This document shows positions 17,577 to 25,881 of a stretch of DNA of 48,067 bases, piece after piece. Origin of the DNA: an uncultured Granulosicoccaceae bacterium (GTDB taxonomy: Bacteria > Pseudomonadota > Gammaproteobacteria > Granulosicoccales > Granulosicoccaceae); the NCBI GenBank assembly GCA_938007995.1, contig CALLLW010000018.1, positions 1-48,067 of the forward strand. Direction: 5' to 3'. The stretch's first letter is position 1. The number at the start of each line of letters is the position of its first letter. The translations under genes were made by a program, and so were the position numbers. A model generated the notes under the pieces. That model saw nothing but the letters and a program-made list of their open reading frames with translations. It ran no database searches and was not told the DNA's origin.

Positions 17577-18731
17577 TCAGGTCGCTTGCAGCTTTACCAC
17601 GCATTCCAGGTGCGCTGTCTGCGGAAACATGTCTAAAGGTTGAATCTGCGTTATTTCGTAAGCCTGATCGGTGAGAATTTTTAAATCGCGAGCAAGCGTA
17701 GCTGCGTGACAAGATACATAAACAAGCCCTTTGGCAGGTTTCTTACACAGCGCCTTTGTAACCGCTGGATCAAGCCCGGAGCGCGGTGGATCGACAATAC
17801 ACAAACTGTTCTTTGGCTTGAATTGCGTTAACGCCTCTTCTACCAATGCCTGAACATAGCTAACGTTCTGCAAACTTTCACGGGCAGCTTCGGATTTGGC
17901 TAATGCGATGTTCTCTGGCATCGCATCGATACCCACCACACTACAGTCCGGTAAAAGCCTGGCGATGGCGTTAGTCCAGGCACCACGGCCACAATACAGG
18001 TCATTGACGATCTTAAACTCACCATCACGCACTTCTGACAGCACCAGCTCATTCAGCACCTGGCCCAACGCGGTATTCACCTGTCGAAAGCCCATATCGG
18101 TGGTGGTTTTTGAATGCATTGGAGTGACATGAACCTGTTCATCACTCACAGCAATTTCTACCTTGCCGTTGGCAACGTCTTTCAACCCGTCCGCCAGGCG
18201 TTGATTTATTTGCTCGTCTGCAATCTTGCACTGCTGTACCGGAATGACTTTATTACTGCCTCTGCGCATGTAGTGAAAACTGCCACCCTTAACATGGCCT
18301 TGTATTCTATTTCGATAATGCACCGGCTTTGGTGAGGGAATAATTTCCTTGATATCAATATCCGGCAATCCACCAATACGAGCCAGTGTTTCACGCAGTT
18401 CATTCATCTTGACATCGAGCTGTATTTGATAAGGGATGTGTAGCCAGTCACAGCCACCGCACTCGCCAAAGTAGTCACAGCAGGGTGTAATTCTATCCGG
18501 GCTCTCGCTTAACAGTTCCAGCAAAGATGCGATCAGAAATCTGCCTTTATCCTGCTGCACTTTCACGCGAGCAGTGTCACCCGGCATGGTGTAAGGCACG
18601 AAGACAACCTGATCTTCAAGGCGTGCGAGGCCGTCACCTGAGTTAGTGAGGCTCACTATCTCAACCTGCAACTCGCGTCCTTTGAGCTTGCCGGAGGCGG
18701 TATGTTGCTTCCTTATTATTCGATTGGCCAT
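17577..18731 (-). CDS. RNA (uracil-5-)-methyltransferase, TrmA/RlmC/RlmD family
   Basis: 384 residues. An N-terminal TRAM domain (about 15-75) is followed by the iron-sulfur cysteines Cys85, Cys91, Cys94 and Cys168 (CCDYFGECGGCDW, then VQQCKI), and by the SAM-dependent methyltransferase domain with DLYCGRGAW and the DPPRSGLD motif. The nucleophile is Cys341 in YVSCHAATLARDL and the general base is Glu376. These enzymes make 5-methyluridine in 23S rRNA or tRNA. The presence of the cluster fits RlmC/RlmD rather than TrmA; it is shorter than RlmD (about 430). Start ATG 18731 is 6 bp after the CRTAC1-like gene, suggesting cotranscription without an obvious functional link. Confidence 0.9.
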   Translation of the reverse strand: MANRIIRKQHTASGKLKGRELQVEIVSLTNSGDGLARLEDQVVFVPYTMPGDTARVKVQQDKGRFLIASLLELLSESPDRITPCCDYFGECGGCDWLHIPYQIQLDVKMNELRETLARIGGLPDIDIKEIIPSPKPVHYRNRIQGHVKGGSFHYMRRGSNKVIPVQQCKIADEQINQRLADGLKDVANGKVEIAVSDEQVHVTPMHSKTTTDMGFRQVNTALGQVLNELVLSEVRDGEFKIVNDLYCGRGAWTNAIARLLPDCSVVGIDAMPENIALAKSEAARESLQNVSYVQALVEEALTQFKPKNSLCIVDPPRSGLDPAVTKALCKKPAKGLVYVSCHAATLARDLKILTDQAYEITQIQPLDMFPQTAHLECVVKLQAT

Positions 18732-18737
18732 GTGAGC

Positions 18738-20420
18738 TCAGCGTATTGGATACCAATACCTGACCTGATCATCGCCTCTTTTAATAACCACATGTTGATT
18801 GGCAAAAACACGGTAAGAAGCACTCCATTCTTCATCGGGCCACTGTACCCGGATATTTGCGCGCTCTGCCACACCCAATCCAAAATGTGCAAAGTCTGCT
18901 GTGCCGGAAGCATGGCCACCACCGACACTGATGTTTTTCGATTGAACCCTGTTACCGGTTTTAACCGTGATACGTGCGCCAACCGCGTGCCGGTTTCCCC
19001 CTTTTTGTTGTAGCTCGACGGCAAGCCAGTTACCGCCTGCTCGTGGACCGTGATCGCTCTTGTAACCGGTGTGCTGAAAAACACTGACCGGCTCACCGCG
19101 GTTCACAACGATAAGATCGAGCAGCCCATCGCGATTCAGATCGACTATAGAGGCTCCGCGACCACGCCGTGGCAGCGCAATGCCTGCAGCGAGGCCTTGC
19201 TCTTCAAATTTGTCATCATGAGTGCCGAGCAACAGATTGTCCGGGTCATACTGAGCAAAGTCAGGCATTTGTTCCACATTGCCCTTGGAGATGTATAGAT
19301 CCGGCAAGCTGTCGTTGTTTAAGTCTGCAAACTCTGCATGCCATCCGGTTGAAGGTTTTAGATCAGTACCTGTGTAGGGCCTGTGTGCAGTGGCGCCCTT
19401 GTCCCAGGCAATGTCTTCATAGGCGGGGCGATTTTCTTCAACTGCCTGTGCCACGTCTACCGATTGCAGCTTGGTGTCACCCATTGAAGTCAGTGCATAC
19501 TCCGGATAGCCATCAGCGTTTAAGTCGGCCTCGGCGATACCCATGCCCCAGATAACCAGTGGCGCCCAGCCGTCTGCACGACTGTATAACCTCGGATAAC
19601 GATCACTGGTACGCCAGAGTTGTTCCTCACCACCACGATGGTATTGCCGGTCGTTGGTGATTCTTAACGAATCTGTACCGGAACGGTTCCAGTCTGTGAA
19701 AATCATGGACAATGCACAGTGACCTGGATCGAGCGGTATGGCTTCCGGATAAGCCACCTGATTGTTATCGTCTACCGCTGGTCGAAATAACAGATTGTCA
19801 GAGCAGGTGCCCCACGGCGAGCCGGGTGCCGTACGGTCTACATAGTTGCCGAAAGCCAGCGTCGGGTATATATCATCATTGCTGAAAGTGGCAGAAAACG
19901 CGGTAGACCACTCGACACCGCCGTCAAACAATAGCTTTTGATTGGCGTTGGCAAAACGACAATCCGGCTCACCGGTGAGCAGCATGTTGCGCCCGACACG
20001 CAATACCACCAGATCCATCCATTCGTCGTTGTTAATATTGACTGGATAGGCACCGATGACATTTTTTAAATCAGTTATCGGCGAATCAGCTTTTTCAAAA
20101 CGAATATCTCCAGCGGTTGAACTGGCGTTGATATACATCGCGCTGTGATTGCTACCACCAGCTACAAATACATCTGCAAAGCGATCATTGTTGCAGTCAA
20201 ACGCTGCCACACCGCCACCAACAAAGTGCTCCCACGGGCCATCATAACTATGCTCTATGCCAGCCGGCATAGCGACTTCTTCAAACAGCGGTATATCCAG
20301 TCCGGACTCTTCAGTGGCGTAAGCGTTAATCGAAACTACCAACCCGGTCACCAGGACTGTAAGGCTCTTTGAACTGCGGCTGCCTCTGGCAATCAGATGA
20401 TCAGGCGATAACATGCTCAT
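18738..20420 (-). CDS. CRTAC1/ASPIC-UnbV family FG-GAP repeat protein, exported
   Basis: 560 residues with an N-terminal signal peptide (hydrophobic stretch about 19-34). The body has FG-GAP/VCBS-type beta-propeller repeats with Asp/Asn-rich calcium loops such as DLNADGYPEYAL, DLNNDSLPDLYIS and DLNRDGLLDLIVV. The C-terminus matches the ASPIC/UnbV domain (NWLAVELQQKGGNRHAVGARI). Such proteins are extracellular or periplasmic binding modules of unclear role. The start overlaps the stop of the di-heme oxidoreductase gene (ATGA at 20420-20417), so the two are translationally coupled and likely work together in the periplasm. That partnership is inference. Confidence 0.85.
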   Translation of the reverse strand: MSMLSPDHLIARGSRSSKSLTVLVTGLVVSINAYATEESGLDIPLFEEVAMPAGIEHSYDGPWEHFVGGGVAAFDCNNDRFADVFVAGGSNHSAMYINASSTAGDIRFEKADSPITDLKNVIGAYPVNINNDEWMDLVVLRVGRNMLLTGEPDCRFANANQKLLFDGGVEWSTAFSATFSNDDIYPTLAFGNYVDRTAPGSPWGTCSDNLLFRPAVDDNNQVAYPEAIPLDPGHCALSMIFTDWNRSGTDSLRITNDRQYHRGGEEQLWRTSDRYPRLYSRADGWAPLVIWGMGIAEADLNADGYPEYALTSMGDTKLQSVDVAQAVEENRPAYEDIAWDKGATAHRPYTGTDLKPSTGWHAEFADLNNDSLPDLYISKGNVEQMPDFAQYDPDNLLLGTHDDKFEEQGLAAGIALPRRGRGASIVDLNRDGLLDLIVVNRGEPVSVFQHTGYKSDHGPRAGGNWLAVELQQKGGNRHAVGARITVKTGNRVQSKNISVGGGHASGTADFAHFGLGVAERANIRVQWPDEEWSASYRVFANQHVVIKRGDDQVRYWYPIR

Positions 20421-21883
20421 TCACTAATAATCAGTGTTTTCAGGAAAGCAATCACATCACCTTTGCTTGCATCCGATAGTGCTGCAAATTGATCACGCGA
20501 GTTTTTTGCATCACCACCATGGGCTTCAATTGCTTCTGCCATGGTAGTTAGATCACCACGATGTCCGTACGGTGCAGTTGATGCAATACCCCACAATTCA
20601 GAGGTCATAAATTCATTACGTTCAACAAATCGTTGTGAGAGTAATTCGTTACCGAAATGGTTGTTACGATTATCAGTAATCACATGCCGTTTAAGATCAC
20701 CAAACAGTGGAACCATCCAGTGACCTTCACTGTTTTTCTCAAGCTGCCGTACTGATGCAAGGAGCTCAAGATCGTAAATAGCATCTGCACCCGCTTCAGA
20801 TTGCCGTAGTGTTCCCGCAGTATCAAGTGGCCCCGGATCAGAAAAATGCAGCGACTCAAGTGGCAAGGCTCTTACGTGGCAACTGCTACATTGCAACTCA
20901 TCGAATAATGCACTGCCTCTGTTAGACGCTTCAAGCCACTCACCCTCTACCGGCTTTGATGCTGGCACCGGAAGACTTGCCTGATAAGCAACCAGGGCAC
21001 TGACATCGCCTGCGGTTATTTCGCCTGACATACCATCTTCATCAAAATCCGGTGTGCCGGTCCATCGAGAGCCAAAGCGTTCAGTGGCCTGCATGCCGTG
21101 GTGATGGTTGAGTGCGTTTACGGTAAACTGCCGGAGCGAGGTGATGACACCCTTCTGACTGAACGGCTTGATGATCAAATCATCATCGACACCACTGAGC
21201 CGGTGTGTGTCTATCAGACCATCAGGTGTGGCTATCAGGAAGCCGAACTCCACACCCTTGCTAACAAGTGTTTTGCGTACATCGCTTGAAGTGCGGTGCG
21301 CTTCTAACAGTGCTTCATGTCTTTGTTGATGCAGATCGGCGGTCATCTCACGGGCAAGCAGTTCTACCAGCCCGGCACCAAATAAATGATTGGTATTTCT
21401 TTCATTCGAGAACTGTGGATCACTGCTATCAAAATCAGCTTGCGTAAATCCCTCAGAGACAAACACGTTGACCGAAAAATCACCGGCGCCACCGCTTACC
21501 GGTTGATTGTGGCAGCTTGAGCATGCATTGGCATCGAGCCCTGCCATACGTGCAAACTCACTGCGTGGCGGGCGCTTGCGTTTGGTCGGGATAATGGCCT
21601 GGGTTGCCATCGGTCTGCCAACGCCATCGTGAACAGTAAATTGCGCGCTGAACAGATGTTCGCCACTGCTTCGCAGCGCTTCAAACTCACTGGCGCCAAG
21701 TTGTCCGCTGAATTCACTGCGATGGATATGTTGACTGATTGCTTTTTCGTGCCACGGTGACGCGGTAACAAGACCCGACAATATCAATCCGGTAATCAAG
21801 CAAGCGCCGGACGCTAATTTAAAGACACTTTTTTGAGATAGTGGATCAGTAAGTTGTTTCATATTCAGACTGCCATGTTTCAT
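20417..21883 (-). CDS. Di-heme oxidoreductase (DHOR/thiol oxidoreductase family), periplasmic cytochrome c
   Basis: 488 residues. A hydrophobic signal segment (about 22-42) is followed by a cytochrome-peroxidase-like fold with two c-type heme sites: Cys121-Ser-Ser-Cys124-His125 and Cys332-Ser-Ser-Cys335-His336. EFARMAGLDAN and a C-terminal segment LWGIASTAPYGHRGDL are typical of the DHOR family, whose physiological substrate is uncertain. A 21-bp duplication gives two possible ATG starts, 21883 and 21862, in frame; neither has a strong Shine-Dalgarno, so coupling to the ROK gene (stop 2 bp before) may drive translation. Confidence 0.88.
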   Translation of the reverse strand: MKHGSLNMKQLTDPLSQKSVFKLASGACLITGLILSGLVTASPWHEKAISQHIHRSEFSGQLGASEFEALRSSGEHLFSAQFTVHDGVGRPMATQAIIPTKRKRPPRSEFARMAGLDANACSSCHNQPVSGGAGDFSVNVFVSEGFTQADFDSSDPQFSNERNTNHLFGAGLVELLAREMTADLHQQRHEALLEAHRTSSDVRKTLVSKGVEFGFLIATPDGLIDTHRLSGVDDDLIIKPFSQKGVITSLRQFTVNALNHHHGMQATERFGSRWTGTPDFDEDGMSGEITAGDVSALVAYQASLPVPASKPVEGEWLEASNRGSALFDELQCSSCHVRALPLESLHFSDPGPLDTAGTLRQSEAGADAIYDLELLASVRQLEKNSEGHWMVPLFGDLKRHVITDNRNNHFGNELLSQRFVERNEFMTSELWGIASTAPYGHRGDLTTMAEAIEAHGGDAKNSRDQFAALSDASKGDVIAFLKTLIISE

Positions 21884-21897
21884 ATTCAGACTGCCAT
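21856..21897. repeat. Perfect 21-bp tandem duplication at the ROK/di-heme gene junction
   Basis: The unit at 21856-21876 is repeated exactly at 21877-21897. It contains the start codon region of the di-heme gene and, in the outer copy, the last codons and stop of the ROK gene. Because 21 is a multiple of three, both copies of the ATG are in frame. Confidence 0.9.
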
Positions 21898-23169
21898 CTG
21901 CGAATTCAAATGCGCCAACTGTTTATCAATATTTTCCATCGCGTCGAAGTGCAATCCCTGCTGCAGCAGGTTATCCGCGTTTTCGTAGGTATGAATCAAT
22001 TGATCGAAGTCCAGTTGTTCACGGCTCGAACTCGACATGCTTTCGATAATATCATCATGCATTAATTCAAATATCTGCTCGTCGGGACCCACCAGTGCAA
22101 CCGGCATCGGGTCAAACAGACTGAATACATTGCTCAAACCATATCCAAGAGCCTGACCCGCTTCACTAAATGCCTGCAAGGCTTTTTTATCTCCACCACG
22201 GGCCTGCCTGCACAAAGAAGATAGCTGATCTCTGGATACCAAACCGAGTGGTGAGTGGAGATCTTTTGTGTTACACGCTGAACGCCGCAAGCCATAGTCA
22301 GACGCATAAGCTTCTATGCAGCCTGACTTGCCGCAGCGACATCTGGCTCCACCCGGCCGGTACCGTATGTGTCCAAGCTCGAGACCAGATGATTTTATAC
22401 CGGTAAACGGTTCACCTGACAGGTACATGCCCATACCGAGACCGCACGATAACAAGATCGTACTGAAGTTATCGGTCAGCACACTGGATTGTATCTGATG
22501 CAATGCTTTGGCAATCAACAGGCAGTCATTATTGACTGCCACTGGCACGTTGAAATTCTGCTCCAGTGTTTTTGCCACAGGCAACTTGCGCATGGATATC
22601 ACCGGTGACCAGAGGAACTGCCCCTGTAACGGATCGGTGACTCCCTGAAAGCCGACACTGATAGCGCGCAGTGGCAAAGCCTTGTTTTCATGCAGCCCAA
22701 GATTGATCTGATCAGTAAAAGTTGTCAGTAATGATTGCTGATCAGCTGCTTTGGTATCGAGGTGTAGCTCATTGGTATAGATTAACTCGCCGGAATAATC
22801 GGTTGCACGGATAACGCAGCGATCATTCACCAGTGACAGTGCAATGCCCTGTCCTGCCATGGGATTCAATGAGATAGTGCTCTGCGGTCGACCACGGCGC
22901 ACCTCCCCGGCCTTGCTATTGTTGCTCGATGTCAATATGCCCTGCTCAATCATATCGCCAAGCAAATTAGACAAAGCCGCCTGGCTCAGGCCCGACGCTT
23001 CTCCAAGGTGAGTTCGGCTCGAAGGTCCATCAGCGCGCAGGGTGCTCAACAGCCGGTGCCGGTTTTCCGCACGCAGGTCATCACTTCGCATGATCTGCTG
23101 CTTCGGCAAATCACGCGGAGTACCGCTTTGTGTGGTTGAGTGAGATCGCATACAGAAATAACTTGACAC
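21886..23169 (-). CDS. ROK-family transcriptional repressor (XylR/NagC-like)
   Basis: About 427 residues. An N-terminal winged helix (about 32-95, with SRTHLGEASGLSQAALSNLL) precedes a ROK sugar-kinase-like domain. The ROK zinc motif is complete: GHIRYRPGGARCRCGKSGC followed by IEA. ROK regulators usually repress sugar-uptake operons and release DNA on binding the sugar. It is divergent from the xylose-type ABC importer and the palindrome at 23189-23213 is a good operator. The start is uncertain: GTG 23169 gives the longest form, while ATG 23091 (MRSDDLRAENRHRLL) is where family similarity begins. It is followed closely by the di-heme and CRTAC1-like genes, which may share its promoter. Confidence 0.87.
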   Translation of the reverse strand: MSSYFCMRSHSTTQSGTPRDLPKQQIMRSDDLRAENRHRLLSTLRADGPSSRTHLGEASGLSQAALSNLLGDMIEQGILTSSNNSKAGEVRRGRPQSTISLNPMAGQGIALSLVNDRCVIRATDYSGELIYTNELHLDTKAADQQSLLTTFTDQINLGLHENKALPLRAISVGFQGVTDPLQGQFLWSPVISMRKLPVAKTLEQNFNVPVAVNNDCLLIAKALHQIQSSVLTDNFSTILLSCGLGMGMYLSGEPFTGIKSSGLELGHIRYRPGGARCRCGKSGCIEAYASDYGLRRSACNTKDLHSPLGLVSRDQLSSLCRQARGGDKKALQAFSEAGQALGYGLSNVFSLFDPMPVALVGPDEQIFELMHDDIIESMSSSSREQLDFDQLIHTYENADNLLQQGLHFDAMENIDKQLAHLNSQMAV

Positions 23170-23191
23170 ATTTTGCCAACGATTGCATTAT
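23163..23191 (+). promoter_or_regulatory. Sigma70-type promoter for the sugar ABC importer
   Basis: TTGACA at 23163-23168 is separated by 17 bp from CATTAT at 23186-23191. The -35 matches the consensus fully and the -10 at four of six positions. Its -10 touches the operator palindrome, as expected for a repressed promoter. Confidence 0.6.
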
Positions 23192-23213
23192 TTTTTCATG
23201 GCGTGAAAAAATA
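23189..23213. promoter_or_regulatory. ROK-type operator palindrome
   Basis: A perfect inverted repeat, TATTTTTTCA and TGAAAAAATA, with a 5-bp spacer TGGCG. It lies 20-44 bp before the divergent ROK gene start and overlaps the importer -10. Arm length and position fit binding by the dimeric ROK repressor next door; the pairing is inference. Confidence 0.65.
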
Positions 23214-23287
23214 GCGCCGTAATCGCTGGTGGGCAACTGCCGCACCCGGAAAAACACACGTACATTACTCCTCTGGAGGAGATTTAA

Positions 23288-24322
23288 ATGAAGAAAACCG
23301 CAACTTTGCTGGCAACAGCACTGGCAAGCTCTTTATTCGCCGGTTCTGTTATGGCCGAAGGAAAAACCGTTGGTGTTTCCTGGAAAGTATTTCAGGAAGA
23401 GCGCTGGAAGCGCGATGAAGCCGTTATTAAAAAAATTGTTGAAGCCAATGGCGATCGCTACATCTCTGCTGATGCACAGGGCTCTGCCGGCAAGCAACTG
23501 ACAGACGTTGAATCACTGATCTCCCAGGGTGCAGACGTAATCATGATCGTACCTTTTGATTCAGAGGCGATTCTCCCTGCTGTTGAGCAGGCATCTGCTG
23601 AAGGCATTCCGATGATCGCGTACGACGTTCAGATCGAACACCCTGACGCGCTTTATGTCACCTTCGATAACGTAGGTGTGGGGCGCATGATGGCGCAGAC
23701 CATGCTCGACAGCGGCCAGACTTCAGGCAACTTCGCCTTCATTAAAGGTGACCAGGGTGACCCGAATGCGACCTTCCTGTTTGAAGGTATTATGGAAGTC
23801 CTTCAACCTGCTATCGACGCCGGCGATATTAAAAACGTTTGTGAAACTTTCACCGATGGTTGGAAGCCTGAAAACGCACAGAAGAACATGGAGCAATGCC
23901 TGACTTCTCAAGATAACAACATCGATGCAGTTATCTCTGAAAACGACGGTATGGCAGGTGGTGTGGTTGCGGCACTTGATGCACAAGGCATGGCGGGTAT
24001 CCCTGTGACTGGTCAGGATGGTGATCTGGCTGCGATCAATCGTGTTGCACGTGGCACCCAGCTGGTATCAGTCTGGAAGGACTCTCGTGCACTGGGTACG
24101 GTTGCAGCAGAAGCTGCTCTGATGCTTGCCAATGGCACCAGCCTGGCTGATATCCCAGACACCGCACCTTTCTCCGGCGGTAAGCGTGGCGTAGAAGTGA
24201 CTTCCATCCTTCTGCCTCCTACTCCAATCACCCAGTCCAACATTGATGTAGTCATCGATGCCGGCTGGATCGAAAAAGAGAAAGCCTGCGAAGGTGCAGT
24301 CGACGGTGTAAGCGGCTGCTAA
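23288..24322 (+). CDS. Sugar ABC transporter substrate-binding protein, XylF-like
   Basis: 344 residues. A signal peptide (1-23, cut after SVMA) leads into a periplasmic-binding-protein type I fold of the pentose group: GVSWKVFQEERWKRDEAVIK, SLISQGADVIMIVPFDSEAI, FIKGDQGDPNA and ISENDGMAGGVVAALD are XylF-like. It would capture a pentose, probably xylose, and deliver it to the permease encoded next. The purine-rich ribosome binding site GGAGGAG (23275-23281) can pair weakly with CTCC just before it. A terminator-like hairpin follows the gene, which would leave this protein more abundant than its partners, a common design. Confidence 0.9.
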   Translation: MKKTATLLATALASSLFAGSVMAEGKTVGVSWKVFQEERWKRDEAVIKKIVEANGDRYISADAQGSAGKQLTDVESLISQGADVIMIVPFDSEAILPAVEQASAEGIPMIAYDVQIEHPDALYVTFDNVGVGRMMAQTMLDSGQTSGNFAFIKGDQGDPNATFLFEGIMEVLQPAIDAGDIKNVCETFTDGWKPENAQKNMEQCLTSQDNNIDAVISENDGMAGGVVAALDAQGMAGIPVTGQDGDLAAINRVARGTQLVSVWKDSRALGTVAAEAALMLANGTSLADIPDTAPFSGGKRGVEVTSILLPPTPITQSNIDVVIDAGWIEKEKACEGAVDGVSGC

Positions 24323-24341
24323 ATCACTCTGGTGATTTTTT
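24321..24341 (+). terminator. Partial Rho-independent terminator after the substrate-binding protein gene
   Basis: AAATCAC, loop TCTG, GTGATTT, then further T residues to 24341. The hairpin begins inside the stop codon. As the permease gene follows on the same strand, it likely acts as an attenuator that lowers downstream expression. Confidence 0.7.
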
Positions 24342-24353
24342 GATGTAGTCATA

Positions 24354-24394
24354 GAGCTACACACCGTGCCGAATCGGGCACGTGTGTGTAGCTC
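24354..24394 (+). other. Large intercistronic hairpin between importer genes
   Basis: GAGCTACACAC and GTGTGTAGCTC pair, extended by CGTGCC with GGCACG across a 2-nt bulge, giving about 17 base pairs around a short loop. There is no U-run directly after it. It is suited to protect the 3' end of the upstream message from exonucleases. Confidence 0.7.
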
Positions 24395-24483
24395 TTATAT
24401 CTTCCAAACTCGTTTTTTTCCTCTTAACCTCTTGTTTATAGGGCTGGTTGTGTCTGAGCCCCGTGCATTTCATGGAGATACCT

Positions 24484-25833
24484 GTGTCTGAGCAGCCCAG
24501 CCAGTCTGACGCCAGCCAACATCCGGCCATTCCAAACCCGGCCACACAAAACCACGACGGTGCATTTGTGCGGTTCTTACGAGCCACCGAGGTAGATACG
24601 CGCCTGCTGGGCATGATCGGCGCGTTGCTGCTTATCTGGGTTGGGTTTCATCTTTACGGTCATTTCGTCAATGGTTTCGGTGCATTTCTAACACCGAGAA
24701 ACCTATGGAATTTATCAGTACAAACCTCATCCATCGCCATTATGGCCTGTGGCATGGTGCTGATTATTGTCACCAGACATATCGACCTGTCAGTCGGCTC
24801 ATTACTTGGCTTCACCGCTATGATTATGGGTGTTGTACAGGTATGGGTGCTGCCACAGTTCCTCGGGCTGGGTCATGCCATGATATGGCCCATCACTATT
24901 CTTGCAGGCGTTATTACCGGTGCATTGATCGGAGCGTTTCAGGGCTTTTTGATTGCTTATCTTTCTATACCTGCATTCATCGTCACGCTCGGTGGGTTGC
25001 TGGTCTGGCGCGGTGCGTCGTATCTGGTGGCACGTGGTGAAACCATTGCCCCGGTCGATCAGACCTTTGCACTGATCGGTGGCGGACCCTACGGCACAAT
25101 CGGCGCGACCGGCTCCTGGATACTTGGCGCAGTAGTTTCTGTTGCAATCGTCTGGTTGTTATTCAACGGCAGGCGCCAGCGGATCAGGTTCGGCTTCCCC
25201 ACCCGGCCTATGTGGGCAGAGCTGTTGATCGGTGGTGTCGGTATCGGCGTGGTACTTGGCGCTGTTAACGTGATGAATTCCTACCCGTGGCCAAAAGGTA
25301 TTGTTAGACGTTATGCGGCAGAAAATAATATTGTCGTACCGGATGGCGGGCTGTTTATATCCCACGGCTTTGCAATCCCGGTATTGGTTGCCATTACCGT
25401 TGGCATAGCCATGACTTTCCTCGCCACTCGTACACGATTTGGTCGCTATGTGTTTGCGATTGGTGGTAATCCTGAAGCCGCAGAGCTCGCAGGTATTAAT
25501 ACCAAAAAAATGACGCTGCTGATCTTTACCTTAATGGGCGTTCTCACCAGTATTTCAGCGGTAGTGGCAAGTGCAAGATTAAAGTCGGCAACCCTGGCAC
25601 TGGGTCAATTCGATGAGCTTTATGTTATTGCAGCGGCAGTAATCGGCGGCACTTCATTTGCCGGTGGTATCGGTACTATTTATGGCGCCATTCTGGGTGC
25701 TCTCGTGATGCAATCACTGCAGTCCGGCATGGTACTGATCGGCTTCGATTCTGCTATCCAGCAACTGGTAGTCGGTTGTGTATTGGTACTGGCTGTATTC
25801 CTCGACAATCTTTACCGCCGCAACTCTACTTAG
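24484..25833 (+). CDS. Sugar ABC transporter permease, XylH-like
   Basis: About 449 residues with 10 or more membrane segments of the BPD_transp_2 family used by pentose importers. Landmarks: NLWNLSVQTSSIAIMACGMV, then TRHIDLSVGSLLG and the C-terminal VIGGTSFAGGIGTIYGAILG loop that contacts the ATPase. An insert (about 205-275) lies between membrane segments, as in XylH and unlike the shorter ribose permeases. The start is taken at GTG 24484 because GGAG lies about 7 nt upstream; TTG 24448 and ATG 24472 are in-frame alternatives. It forms the membrane channel with the ATPase encoded next. Confidence 0.9.
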   Translation: MSEQPSQSDASQHPAIPNPATQNHDGAFVRFLRATEVDTRLLGMIGALLLIWVGFHLYGHFVNGFGAFLTPRNLWNLSVQTSSIAIMACGMVLIIVTRHIDLSVGSLLGFTAMIMGVVQVWVLPQFLGLGHAMIWPITILAGVITGALIGAFQGFLIAYLSIPAFIVTLGGLLVWRGASYLVARGETIAPVDQTFALIGGGPYGTIGATGSWILGAVVSVAIVWLLFNGRRQRIRFGFPTRPMWAELLIGGVGIGVVLGAVNVMNSYPWPKGIVRRYAAENNIVVPDGGLFISHGFAIPVLVAITVGIAMTFLATRTRFGRYVFAIGGNPEAAELAGINTKKMTLLIFTLMGVLTSISAVVASARLKSATLALGQFDELYVIAAAVIGGTSFAGGIGTIYGAILGALVMQSLQSGMVLIGFDSAIQQLVVGCVLVLAVFLDNLYRRNST

Positions 25834-25881
25834 AACGAAAAAACTCACTGCACGCTAACCCACTCTGAAAAATACAAATCT

